Shown here: positions 19,443-28,142 of the stretch, in pieces
Numbering within the stretch: position 1 is the stretch's first letter
Layout of the letters: each line of letters starts with the position of its first letter
Position numbers and translations under genes: made by a program
Notes under the pieces: model-generated
What the model saw: only the letters and a program-made list of their open reading frames with translations
What the model was told of the DNA's origin: nothing
Databases searched by the model: none
Source of the DNA: Rhodanobacteraceae bacterium
GTDB lineage: Bacteria > Pseudomonadota > Gammaproteobacteria > Xanthomonadales > Ahniellaceae
NCBI GenBank assembly: GCA_016708465.1
Contig: JADJFT010000004.1
Span: 248,001-312,000, forward strand
DNA length: 64,000 bases
Reading direction: 5' to 3'

Positions 19443-20757
19443 TCAGAGATGGTAGCCGCGTTCGTTGTGCAGTGCGAGATCGAGGCCTTGTGCTTCGTCG
19501 TCGGCATCTGCGCGTAGTCCGATCACGAGGCCGACGAACTTCAGGATGAGCCAAGTCATGGTCGCGGTGTAGATCAGCGTGACGGCGACGCCTTTGCACT
19601 GGATCCAGAGCTGGGCGCCGATGTCGGTGACCGTGCCGAAGCCGCCGAATGCCGGGGCGGCGAACGCACCGGTGAGAATCGCGCCGATGATGCCGCCGAC
19701 CGCATGCACGCCGAATACGTCCAGCGAATCGTCATAGCCGAACTTGCGTTTTACCGTGGTCGCGGTGAAGAAGCAGAGCACCCCGGCGATCAGGCCGATC
19801 ACGAGTGCGCCGATCGGCCCTGCGGTGCCCGATGCGGGCGTGATCGCGACCAGGCCGGCGACTGCGCCGGAGGCGATGCCGAGGACGCTTGGCTTGCGAT
19901 GCAACAGCCATTCCACCGACATCCAGCCGAGTGCGGCGGCGGCAGTCGCGATCTGCGTGACCAGCATGGCCATGCCGGCCGTCCCATTCGCCGCGACCGC
20001 ACTGCCGGCGTTGAAGCCGAACCAACCGACCCAGAGCAGGCTGGCGCCGATCAGGGTGTAGCCGAGGTTGTGAGGTGGCATTGCGGTGGTGGGATAGCCG
20101 TTGCGTTTGCCGAGCACCAGCGCCGCGACCAGTCCGGCCACGCCGGCATTGATGTGTACGACCGTGCCGCCAGCGAAATCGAGTACGCCCCAGTCCCACA
20201 TCAGGCCGCCGTCGCCACCCCAGACCATATGCGCAATCGGTGCATACGAGAACGTGAACCACAATGCGATGAACACGAGCAGCGCCGAGAACTTCATTCG
20301 CTCGGCGAAGGCGCCGACGATCAGCGCCGGAGCAATGATCGCGAAGGTCATTTGAAAGGTGACGAACACCGACTCCGGGATCGAATAACTCAGACTGTCG
20401 GCAGTGACGCCGGCGAGCATGGCCTTGCCGAAGCCGCCGATGAAGCTGTGGAAGTTGACGACTCCCTTCTCCATGCCGGTGGTATCGAACACCAGGCTGT
20501 AGCCGTAAATCACCCAGAGCACGGTGACGAGGCCGGTGATCGCGAAGCACTGCATCATCACGCTGAGCACGTTCTTGGAACGCACCATTCCGGCATAGAA
20601 CAGCGCCAGGCCAGGAATGGTCATCAACAACACCAGCGCGGTCGCGACGATCATCCAGGCGGTATCGCCGGTGTTGAGCGTGGGACGGCGCGGCTGCCGC
20701 GAGTGCGGGCAGGCCAAGCAAGGCAAAAAGTGGTGGAACCGACTTCATGCGAGTCAT
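19443..20757 (-). CDS. amtB: Ammonium transporter AmtB, with a frameshift in the signal-peptide junction
   Basis: A polytopic ammonium channel of about 437 residues after repair. Diagnostic segments are LNTGDTAWMIVATALVL, GLALFYAGMVRSKNVL, DFAGGTVVHINAGVAGL (pore histidine) and DSLDVFGVHAVGGIIG (second pore histidine). The natural start is the ATG at 20757 behind a GGAG site, giving a cleavable signal peptide, MKSVPPLFALLGLPALAAAA, as in E. coli AmtB. One extra base in the GGG run at 20682-20684 separates that peptide from the channel frame; removing it gives APSTLNTGDTAW. It is transcribed ahead of glnK, the reverse of the common glnK-amtB order. Confidence 0.9.
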
Positions 20758-20864
20758 CGGGGCGTCTCCGTGGGGGCGTCCCGACAATGCTGCAGTGCAG
20801 ATGGAGTCGTTACTCGAAGATTCGCTGTTTTATTCGATGACGCCTAGGGCCTGATGCGACCTCG

Positions 20865-21350
20865 TCAAGCCGATTCGAAACGATTTGCGTCGCGATTCTT
20901 GCGCACTTTCTGCGGGTCCCAAATGCGGCCGTTCATGGTGATGTAGACGCCGTTGTCGAGCGTATGCACGGCGCCGACCGCGCAGCCGATGTTGAACACG
21001 GCGTCCGAGCCTTGAAAGCGTGCCGGATTGAGCGCGCCGGTCAAGACGATCACCTTGTCGGTGATGCGCGTGAGCACGCGCGCCGTCTCGACCATGGTGT
21101 CAGTGCCATGCGTCACCAATACCTGTCGGCCCGGTTGCGCCTCAATGGTGCGCGCGACCAATTCGCGATCATCATCGGTGACGTGCAGGCTGTCCTTGCG
21201 CAGTAACGGAATGACCAGGAAACGGAAGCCGACACCGAGCGCGGTCAGGATGTCGCCGATCTGCGGGGCGCCAATCTGGAAGTCGGATTTGTCATCGAAA
21301 TAGATCTTATCGATCGTCCCGCCGGTGGTGATGATGGTCAGGCAATCCAT
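20865..21350 (-). CDS. Short asparaginase-domain protein
   Basis: A 161-residue protein matching the N-terminal domain of L-asparaginases. TTGGTIDKIY holds the first catalytic threonine and VTHGTDTMVETA holds the second catalytic Thr-Asp pair. The C-terminal domain of type I/II asparaginases (about 330 residues in all) is absent. The end (RNRDANRFESA) looks natural and not broken, and stand-alone versions of this domain are known in proteobacteria. Activity is therefore uncertain. It follows the AidB-like gene by 12 bases in the same direction. Confidence 0.78.
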   Translation of the reverse strand: MDCLTIITTGGTIDKIYFDDKSDFQIGAPQIGDILTALGVGFRFLVIPLLRKDSLHVTDDDRELVARTIEAQPGRQVLVTHGTDTMVETARVLTRITDKVIVLTGALNPARFQGSDAVFNIGCAVGAVHTLDNGVYITMNGRIWDPQKVRKNRDANRFESA

Positions 21351-21362
21351 GATGCGCGTTCC

Positions 21363-23039
21363 TCAGGCGTAGATGTCACTGGACAGCGTGCGTGCCTCGA
21401 TCGCCACTGTCTCTACTAGTCGCACGCAGCCGAGGCGTGCGAAGCGCCGCGCCGCGTGCAGCGTGCGCGGGTCGTGCTCACTGCGGAAACTCCATTCGGC
21501 GTGCTGAGCGAGCAAGGCGAGCGCGAGCGTTCGCCCCATGCTCATCGCCAAGCCGCGTGCGCCGGCCGGTAACTCGTCCTTGCTGCGCGAGCGCTTTTGA
21601 ATCCACTCCGCCACCGCCGTTGCTGATTCGCGCACTTGTTTCACCACGCCTTCAAGTTCCGGCAACGTGACCTGCGAAGTCAGGCTGCGAATTGCTGTCA
21701 GCCAATGCTGCAGGCCACCGATCTGTTTCAGTGCCTTCACCACATCGAGCGCGAGCACATTGGTCGTGCCTTCCCAAATCGGCAGCACCTGAGTATCACG
21801 CAGCAGTCCGGGTAGGCCGGTGTCTTCGCAATAACCGGCGCCGCCGAACGCTTCGATCACTTCACTCAAGCTGTTGACTGCAGCTTTCGCGGTCACCAGT
21901 TTCACAATGGGCGTGATCAGGCGCAGCAGGTGCACGCTGGCATCGTCATGCTGGCCATTCTCGATACGGCCGGTCAATTCGACGGCATAGAACGTCAGAT
22001 GAAACATGCCTTCGAACTCGGCCTGCAGATCGGCCAAGGTTTCCTGGTGCAAGGGCTGGTCGATCAGCGGCTGCGCGAACACCACGCGCCGGGTCGCGTA
22101 GTCGCGCGCCAGCGTCAATCCGCGACGCATCGCCGAGACGGCACAGACCGCGTTCCACAGGCGCGTTACGTTGAGCAACGGTGCGATTGCACGCACGCCG
22201 TGTTTGCTTTCGCCGACCAGTTCTGCCGGTGTGTTGTCGAGCTGGATTTCTGCAGTCGGTAGTTTGCGGGTACCGAGTTTGTCCTTCAGTCGATCGATGG
22301 TGATGTTGCGCAGCCGACCGTCGGACTTGCGCGGCTCGACGTAGAACAATGCGAGGCCGTCGGTACCGGCAGCGTTTTTTTCCGGGCGCGCCAGTACGAG
22401 CGCGATGTCGCACGTGATGGCCGAGGCAAACCACTTGCGTCCGGATAGGCGCCAGCGGCCTCGATCGTCCTGGCGCGCAATGGTTTCACTGCCGCCGACA
22501 TCGGAACCGCCACTGGTCTCGGTCATCCATTGGCCACTGATCCAGAACTGCTTCGGATCACGGCTGATGAGGTGCGGCACGGCGCGGTCGATGAGCGCCT
22601 TGTTGTCGCTGTCCATCAATACTTTCAAGGCACCATCGGTCATCGCCAGTGGACATGAATACAGTTCGCTGGAGGGATGGAACAAATAATTGAATGCGAA
22701 CTGCAATGGACGCCCGTGCTGGGCTAGCCAATCGTCCTGACCGAGTGCGATCAGACCCCAGGTGGCGGCGATCGCCGGCGCATCGCGCCAGAACGGACTG
22801 ACTTCGACGTGGTCGACGCGCTGTCCAAAGGCATCGAAGGGGAGGTGCCGCGGTTCGAGATGGCGTTGCGCCAGTTGCTGCGTGTACCAGTCGTTCGCGG
22901 CCAGTTCACCGAATTCGGCGAGCTTGCCTTCGTAGTCGGCAAGCACCGTCGGCGGCAATACCCGCCGCAACCACGAGCGCAGCACGCGATCGTCGAGATA
23001 GGTGTTCGCCAGCATCGGTGCAGTCTGAATGAAACCCAT
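21363..23039 (-). CDS. aidB: AidB-type acyl-CoA dehydrogenase
   Basis: A 558-residue flavoprotein. The FAD-binding middle domain includes GQWMTETSGGSDVGGSET and the C-terminal part carries EAFGGAGYCEDTGLP and LRDTQVLPIWEGTTNVLALD. The long N-terminal extension (about 180 residues before GQWMTE) and overall length match the AidB subgroup and not ordinary acyl-CoA dehydrogenases of about 380 residues. E. coli AidB is induced during adaptive response to alkylation and binds DNA; the substrate is unclear. It leads the short asparaginase-domain gene. No ada or alk genes are nearby. Confidence 0.85.
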   Translation of the reverse strand: MGFIQTAPMLANTYLDDRVLRSWLRRVLPPTVLADYEGKLAEFGELAANDWYTQQLAQRHLEPRHLPFDAFGQRVDHVEVSPFWRDAPAIAATWGLIALGQDDWLAQHGRPLQFAFNYLFHPSSELYSCPLAMTDGALKVLMDSDNKALIDRAVPHLISRDPKQFWISGQWMTETSGGSDVGGSETIARQDDRGRWRLSGRKWFASAITCDIALVLARPEKNAAGTDGLALFYVEPRKSDGRLRNITIDRLKDKLGTRKLPTAEIQLDNTPAELVGESKHGVRAIAPLLNVTRLWNAVCAVSAMRRGLTLARDYATRRVVFAQPLIDQPLHQETLADLQAEFEGMFHLTFYAVELTGRIENGQHDDASVHLLRLITPIVKLVTAKAAVNSLSEVIEAFGGAGYCEDTGLPGLLRDTQVLPIWEGTTNVLALDVVKALKQIGGLQHWLTAIRSLTSQVTLPELEGVVKQVRESATAVAEWIQKRSRSKDELPAGARGLAMSMGRTLALALLAQHAEWSFRSEHDPRTLHAARRFARLGCVRLVETVAIEARTLSSDIYA

Positions 23040-23132
23040 GGTTCTCTCCGACGCTCGTGCGCCGCTGCGTCCCGTGCAGCGACGGCAACTTAGCCGGAGC
23101 GCGCGAGGACGACAAGCGACACGACGAGCGGA

Positions 23133-23462
23133 TCAGTTCGACTTTGGCATTTTGCGCAGGCCGAAGATCGCCGCCAGCGCAAATAGAACTTCCAGCGCCG
23201 CATAACTGCGAGCGAGTGGATTCGACCACAGTTCCATCACGCCATGGCTCAAATACAGCAAAGAAACGATGCCACCGATCATTAGCATGCGGCGGTAGCT
23301 GTGCAGAGCTGCGGGAATCAATGCTGTCAGCGGCAGAACGGCGACCACCACGACCAGCCAAGGCGATAACGATCGGGGTGGCTGCAGTAGTCCATGCCAC
23401 ACGAGTTGCAGCAGGGCTTGGGCGATCAGCGCGAGCGATGGAATCCGGTCGCGCAGGTTCAT
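23133..23462 (-). CDS. DUF2069 membrane protein
   Basis: A 109-residue protein with about four hydrophobic helices (LALIAQALLQLVWHGLL, WLVVVVAVLPLTALIPA, MLMIGGIVSLLYLSHGV, ALEVLFALAAIFGL). Length, the YLSHGVMELW segment and position immediately after wrbA match DUF2069, a family of unknown function that often accompanies wrbA in proteobacteria. Its ATG overlaps the wrbA stop by four bases, implying translational coupling. Confidence 0.8.
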   Translation of the reverse strand: MNLRDRIPSLALIAQALLQLVWHGLLQPPRSLSPWLVVVVAVLPLTALIPAALHSYRRMLMIGGIVSLLYLSHGVMELWSNPLARSYAALEVLFALAAIFGLRKMPKSN

Positions 23463-24055
23463 CGGGCGAGCCGAACGGCGATGTCGGCGACACGCCGACC
23501 GAGCGCGCGGGCGAGTGCGCGTTCATCGGCATCGATTTCGCGTTCGCCACGTGCTCCGGCGAGGTGCGATGCACCGTAGGGTGTGCCGCCACTGCGCGTC
23601 GTTGCGAGCGCGGGTTCGGTGAAGGGCAGGCCGACGATCAACATGCCGTGATGCAGCAGCGGCAGCAGCATCGATAGCAGAGTGGATTCCTGGCCGCCGT
23701 GCAGAGTCGAGGTCGACGTGAACGCCGCCGCGGGCTTGCCGGCCAAGGTGCCCGAAAGCCATTCGCTGGAAGTGCCGTCGAGGAAGTATTTCAGCGGTGC
23801 AGCCATTTGGCCGAAGCGCGTCGGACTGCCGAGAATCATGGCCGCGCACGACGTCAAGTCGTCACGGCTACAAAACGGTGGGCCGTCGTCAGGAACCGAT
23901 GTCTGGTTTGCATCCTCGTGGGATGGGTGCACCGGCGGCACGGTGCGGACACGTGCAATAGCCCCTGTGCATTCGCCGACGCCACGAGCGATTTGGCGTG
24001 CGAGTTCCGCGGTCGCGCCGTGGCGCGAATAATAGAGAATCAGAATGTCAGTCAT
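23459..24055 (-). CDS. wrbA: NAD(P)H:quinone oxidoreductase WrbA
   Basis: A 198-residue flavodoxin-fold enzyme that reduces quinones by two electrons and so limits semiquinone radicals. It begins ILILYYSRHGATAELARQIA, the FMN phosphate loop. The later SPTRFGQMAAPLKYFLDGT and STSTLHGGQESTLLSML segments are WrbA hallmarks. It is the first gene of a pair with the DUF2069 protein and is divergent from the TlpA-like gene. Confidence 0.92.
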   Translation of the reverse strand: MTDILILYYSRHGATAELARQIARGVGECTGAIARVRTVPPVHPSHEDANQTSVPDDGPPFCSRDDLTSCAAMILGSPTRFGQMAAPLKYFLDGTSSEWLSGTLAGKPAAAFTSTSTLHGGQESTLLSMLLPLLHHGMLIVGLPFTEPALATTRSGGTPYGASHLAGARGEREIDADERALARALGRRVADIAVRLAR

Positions 24056-24159
24056 GGCCTGTTGCGTGAAAACAACGCGACTTGCGAGGGCGGAACATTC
24101 GGTTCATTCCGCTGTCAGTAAATTGCGCTGCATCGTAGCGGTTTACGCAGGGAGTGCCC

Positions 24160-24639
24160 ATGAAGTTCGTGTTGCTGTTGCTGGCGTTCTTGTTCACTAC
24201 ACGTATCGAAGCGGCTGATATCGCCACCGCTCCGAAGTCGCCGATGTTGGTCGTGAAGACGCTTGATCACGGCGAATTCGATCTCGCCAAGCAGCGTGGC
24301 CATTGGGTGCTGGTAAATTTCTGGGCGACTTGGTGCTCGCCCTGCCTCAAGGAAATTCCGGATTTTTCGGCGTTCGATCAAGCACGCGATGATGTCGTCG
24401 TCATTGGCCTGGCGTTTGAGGAAATCGAACAGTCTGAGTTGCGTGCGTTCCTGAAAGAACATCCGGCCAGTTATCCGATCGCCTTGGTCGATGTCTATGC
24501 GCCGCCCAAGGATTTCGACGTACCGCGCGGTCTGCCGACCAGTTGGCTGATCGCGCCGGATGGCACGATCGCGGAGAAATATCTGGGCCCGATCACCAGT
24601 GCCGATCTCGCGCGGCGCATCGATCAGAAGCAGCCGTGA
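24160..24639 (+). CDS. Exported TlpA/ResA-like thioredoxin
   Basis: A 159-residue periplasmic thiol-disulfide protein. A signal peptide (MKFVLLLLAFLFTTRIEA) precedes a thioredoxin fold with active site W-C-S-P-C (FWATWCSPCLKEIP). The cis-proline segment is GLPTSWLI. TlpA/ResA proteins keep periplasmic cysteines reduced, for example during cytochrome c maturation; the target here is unknown. The start is placed at the ATG at 24160 behind AGGGAG, with an in-frame GTG at 24154 as alternative. The stop overlaps the acylphosphatase start (TGATG). Confidence 0.85.
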   Translation: MKFVLLLLAFLFTTRIEAADIATAPKSPMLVVKTLDHGEFDLAKQRGHWVLVNFWATWCSPCLKEIPDFSAFDQARDDVVVIGLAFEEIEQSELRAFLKEHPASYPIALVDVYAPPKDFDVPRGLPTSWLIAPDGTIAEKYLGPITSADLARRIDQKQP

Positions 24640-24908
24640 TGGCAGCAGCGCGCTTCATCGTTCGCGGCAAAGTGCAGGGCGTGTTCTATCGCGCATCGAC
24701 CCGCGATCACGCGATCGCGCTCGGATTGGTGGGCGCAGCGAATAATCTGGAAGATGGTTCGGTCGAAGTGATGGCGTCCGGTACCGGTAATGCGCTGGTC
24801 GAACTCGAACGCTGGCTCTGGCACGGCCCACCGGCTGCGCACGTTGTCGAAGTGCGCCGCGAGGAATGGCCGACGACAGAGACCTTCCGCGACTTTGTGA
24901 CCGGTTGA
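24639..24908 (+). CDS. acyP: Acylphosphatase
   Basis: An 89-residue enzyme that hydrolyses acyl-phosphates. The signature VRGKVQGVFYRASTRDHA contains the catalytic arginine, and the asparagine in LVGAANNLEDGSVEV is the second catalytic residue (normally G-W-V-x-N). The tryptophan of that motif is replaced here, which is unusual but tolerated in the family. It overlaps the preceding thioredoxin stop and lies three bases before the next gene, so the three form an operon. Confidence 0.9.
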   Translation: MAAARFIVRGKVQGVFYRASTRDHAIALGLVGAANNLEDGSVEVMASGTGNALVELERWLWHGPPAAHVVEVRREEWPTTETFRDFVTG

Positions 24909-24911
24909 GGC

Positions 24912-26831
24912 GTGCACCGCGTCCTGACATCGCTGTTGCTGCTGGCCGCATGTGCAGCACGGGCGACGCCAGCAACTTGGTTCTTCCCGGAGCAGCCCGG
25001 TGCGGCGCCGGCGGTGGTGCAACTCGCCGCCGATGACCGTGTTGCGGTGCGCCTTTCCGGCGTGTTGCGCGGACAGGGTTTCGCCTATGCGAACTGGCGC
25101 GATCCGAGCTATTCCGCAGCGGGTCTTGGTGCATTGTTGGATGCGGGCCATGGCATCGATCGGTCGCGCATCGCGTTGGTCGCGTCTGGCGATGCCGCTC
25201 GCTCCGCGATCGCGATACTCGCGTCGGCGGGTGCTGCGACGATGCCACCGGTGCGGGGTATCGCCTTGCACGTCGATGCGGCGACTGACTGGCCTGAGTT
25301 GCCGACCGTACGACCGTGGCCGGCGATGCTGCTGACCTACACCATCGACCAGCGTGCAGCGCGCGACGCGGCGTTTGATCTGGCCGAACGTGCGCGTGTT
25401 GCCGGCGCGCAAGTGTGGCTGCAACCGGTCGCTACGGCCGATGCCGATTTCCAAAATGCTGGTCTCGGGTCATGGTTGTCGTCGCTGAAAGTGACGCGCG
25501 CGCGCCGATTCGAGGATGCTTTGGTCGCGCCGTACACCGGCGCCCGACAGGAAACGCTGTTGGCAGCTTTGGAAGCGGTTTCGCCGCGCGCTGCAGATGA
25601 TATGGCGATCGCGCACATCATCGACGCCGACTCGGGTCGCCAGTCCGATCTGGTGCTCGATCCGCAAGGTCGCATCCTGCGCGTATCGGCGACCGCTACG
25701 GTGGCTGAATTTGACGCGCGCAATGCACTGCGTGCCGTTTACGGCGAGGGCAAGGCTGCTGTTCGAATGGGTTCAGCGGTGGCGCTGAGCCTGGTCCATC
25801 CAGAAACCGGTACGACAGTATTAGCCATGGCGATGACGTTGGCGATGCCCGACGGTACTCGCAGCGTATTGATGTTGCGGCATGCGGACGGCAGCTATGC
25901 CTATCTCGATTTGAACGATGATCGCGGTATTCGCGCGATGCTGCCATCGAATGATGCCCAAGATCATGGGCGTGTCTGGTGGGTCTTGACCGAACGCGCC
26001 GATGCCGATGGCGGCCGCTTGTTACGCATTGCGCTGCAGGCGGGCGAACCACATCGTGGTTTGTGGTGGGACCCGAGCCATCCCGGTGAAGCGATCGACC
26101 TGCAGCCGGTGCAAGGCGGCCACAGTGTCGTTTTCGCGACCTACGACGACGTCGGTCAGTCGCGCTGGTATTTAACGAGTGGAAAAATCATTCAAGATCG
26201 TTTCGACGCAAGCCGCGACGGCCTGCAACTGATGCGCCGCAATCCTGCGCTGTCGTTGCCGAAGCGCGATCCGCAGCGGAGTGGCAGCATCGCGATTGAT
26301 TTCGCCATCGATGCGCGCCATCCAATCTGTATGCAACGCAAGGCGGTCGCGGCGCAACTAGCACTATTGACGGTAAACGAAGGCGGCCGCTCGCGCGTGT
26401 GGTGCATCGAACCGGTAACGTTACCTGCGGGCGTTCCCGAGGCCGATGTCAATGGCACGTGGTACGGCGGTGCCAATGATTCCGGGTGGGGCCTGACCGT
26501 CGTCGCCTCCGGGAGCGGCGACGCGCAGTTGCTTTCGGCGGTGCTGTATTTCCACGATGCCGACGGTTGGCCGCGCTGGGCGATGGGTGCTGCACGCGCC
26601 GGTGCGGCGGGCGCTGTGTTGGTGATGCATGACTACGCACAGGGGTGCATCGGTTGCACCGACACGCGTCTGCAGCCGCGTGTAATTGGTGAATTGCGCC
26701 TGCGCACCGACGGCTGGTGCGGCCGCCCAGAGTTGCGTGCAGCGTTCGACTTGGCGGCCGGAAATGCCGACGTGTTGTTTCAGCGCGGTGAGTCGCCGTT
26801 GCAGCGCGTCACCCAAGCGCGCTGCGATTGA
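24912..26831 (+). CDS. Large secreted protein of unknown function with two aromatic sandwich-like repeats
   Basis: A 639-residue exported protein starting at a GTG with a signal peptide (VLTSLLLLAACAARATPA; the cysteine could be a lipobox). Residues about 20-200 have the rhythm of an alpha/beta-hydrolase-like fold (IDRSRIALVASGDAARSAIAI) but no clear catalytic triad. The second half contains two copies of an aromatic motif, GLWWDPSHPGEAIDLQ ... VVFATYDDVGQSRWY and GTWYGGANDSGWGLTV ... AVLYFHDADGWPRWA. I associate such W/Y-rich units with secreted proteins of Xanthomonadales and relatives, where their function is unknown. Cysteines near the end could form disulfides. It is the last gene after the thioredoxin and acylphosphatase genes. 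Confidence 0.6.
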   Translation: MHRVLTSLLLLAACAARATPATWFFPEQPGAAPAVVQLAADDRVAVRLSGVLRGQGFAYANWRDPSYSAAGLGALLDAGHGIDRSRIALVASGDAARSAIAILASAGAATMPPVRGIALHVDAATDWPELPTVRPWPAMLLTYTIDQRAARDAAFDLAERARVAGAQVWLQPVATADADFQNAGLGSWLSSLKVTRARRFEDALVAPYTGARQETLLAALEAVSPRAADDMAIAHIIDADSGRQSDLVLDPQGRILRVSATATVAEFDARNALRAVYGEGKAAVRMGSAVALSLVHPETGTTVLAMAMTLAMPDGTRSVLMLRHADGSYAYLDLNDDRGIRAMLPSNDAQDHGRVWWVLTERADADGGRLLRIALQAGEPHRGLWWDPSHPGEAIDLQPVQGGHSVVFATYDDVGQSRWYLTSGKIIQDRFDASRDGLQLMRRNPALSLPKRDPQRSGSIAIDFAIDARHPICMQRKAVAAQLALLTVNEGGRSRVWCIEPVTLPAGVPEADVNGTWYGGANDSGWGLTVVASGSGDAQLLSAVLYFHDADGWPRWAMGAARAGAAGAVLVMHDYAQGCIGCTDTRLQPRVIGELRLRTDGWCGRPELRAAFDLAAGNADVLFQRGESPLQRVTQARCD

Positions 26832-27611
26832 TCAATAGCGTTCGCGCACCAACACCGCCTTGGCACCGAGTTTGTCTTTGCCGAGGGTTTTTCGCTGCAA
26901 CGGCAACAACTCCAGCGGTTCCGGTGCAATTTTCAGATCGGGTAGTTGCTCAAGCAGGTGCGCAATCATGTTCAAGCGCGCACGCTTCTGGTCGTTCGCA
27001 TCGACCACGAACCACGGCGTATGCTTACGGTGCGTGGCCTTGAAAAATTCGTCGCGAGCGATGGTGTAGTCGTTGTATTTCGTGCACGCGGCAATGTCGA
27101 TCGGCGAAATTTTCCAGCGCTTAAGCGGGTCGTCGATGCGTTCGGCGAAGCGTTCTTCTTGCTGCGCTTGATCTACCGAAAACCAATACTTGAACAGAAG
27201 AATGCCGTCGTCGATCAGCATCTGTTCGAATTGCGGTGTCTGCACCAGCCAACGCTTGTATTCGCTATCGTTGCAGAACCCCATTACGTGTTCGACGCCA
27301 CCGCGGTTGTACCAACTGCGATCGAACAGCACGATTTCCCCATTTGCCGGCAGGTGTTCGACGTAGCGCTGGAAATACCACTGCGTGCGCTCGCGTTCGG
27401 TTGGTTTCGGCAGCGCCACCACGCGGCAACCACGTGGATTAAGCACTTGCGAGATGGCATTGATTGCACCGCCCTTGCCGGCGGTATCGCGCCCCTCGAA
27501 CACGGCCACAACGCGTTGGCCGGTGGCTTGCACCCATCGCTGCATTTCGCATAACTGCACCTGTAATGGATGCAGAAGTTCGACGTACTCTTTCTTCTTC
27601 AGCGTCGACAT
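26832..27611 (-). CDS. ppk2: Polyphosphate kinase 2
   Basis: A 259-residue single-domain PPK2 that moves phosphate between polyphosphate and nucleotides. Walker A is GRDTAGKGG at residues 40-48. The lid and Walker B segment FDRSWYNRGGVEHVMGFC and the RWKISPIDI segment are conserved. Length and the single domain fit class I, which phosphorylates nucleoside diphosphates, but class is inference. It follows moaB by nine bases as the last gene of hemA-prfA-moaB-ppk2. Confidence 0.92.
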   Translation of the reverse strand: MSTLKKKEYVELLHPLQVQLCEMQRWVQATGQRVVAVFEGRDTAGKGGAINAISQVLNPRGCRVVALPKPTERERTQWYFQRYVEHLPANGEIVLFDRSWYNRGGVEHVMGFCNDSEYKRWLVQTPQFEQMLIDDGILLFKYWFSVDQAQQEERFAERIDDPLKRWKISPIDIAACTKYNDYTIARDEFFKATHRKHTPWFVVDANDQKRARLNMIAHLLEQLPDLKIAPEPLELLPLQRKTLGKDKLGAKAVLVRERY

Positions 27612-27620
27612 GGCGGTTCC

Positions 27621-28142
27621 TTAGTGTTCGTGCAAGCGAGGTTTCAGCCCGACCAAATTGCATGGCCGGGTGCGAGCATCGAATTGTGCCTGAAGGATAT
27701 TCTCCCAAGCGGTACGACAGGCCGAGGTTGATCCCGGCAGTGCGAACAGGAAGGTGGCATTTGCGAGACCGGCAAAGGCGCGTGATTGCAAGCCGGCGGT
27801 GCCGATTTCGGTGACTGAAATGGCGCGGAACAATTCGCCGAAGCCGGGCATTTCCTTGTCGAGTAGTGGCAGGATCGCCTCGGGTGTCGAATCGCGCCCG
27901 GTGAATCCGGTTCCGCCGGTAATCAGCACACCATCGATGGCGGTATCGGCGATCCACTGCGAGACGATCGCCCGCATTCGATAGACATCGTCGTTCACGA
28001 TTTCGCGTGCGGCGATGTGATGGCCTGCAGCGTGCAGCGCCTGTTCGAGGTAATCGCCAGAGCTGTCGTTGTCGCGGTTGCGCGTGTCCGAGACCGTCAA
28101 TACGGCGATATGCAGTGAAACGAAGTGGGTGAGTGCAGTCAT
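27621..28142 (-). CDS. moaB: Molybdenum cofactor biosynthesis protein MoaB
   Basis: A 173-residue MogA/MoaB-fold protein. LTVSDTRNRDNDSSGDYL and the molybdopterin-binding GGTGFTGRDSTPEAI loop are diagnostic, and the trimerising C-terminal LPGSTSACRTAWENIL is present. MoaB is related to the MogA adenylyltransferase acting in molybdopterin activation, though E. coli MoaB itself is dispensable. Its start overlaps the prfA stop by four bases. No other molybdenum cofactor gene is in the window. Confidence 0.9.
   Translation of the reverse strand: MTALTHFVSLHIAVLTVSDTRNRDNDSSGDYLEQALHAAGHHIAAREIVNDDVYRMRAIVSQWIADTAIDGVLITGGTGFTGRDSTPEAILPLLDKEMPGFGELFRAISVTEIGTAGLQSRAFAGLANATFLFALPGSTSACRTAWENILQAQFDARTRPCNLVGLKPRLHEH

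Noticed and set aside
19704..20840. Long plus-strand reading frame (378 codons) opposite amtB
   Set aside because: It is the complement of a conserved ammonium channel and has histidine- and arginine-rich shadow composition.
20757..20864. Sigma-54 promoter upstream of amtB
   Set aside because: I looked for a TGGCAC-N5-TTGC element on the minus strand and found none with both halves.
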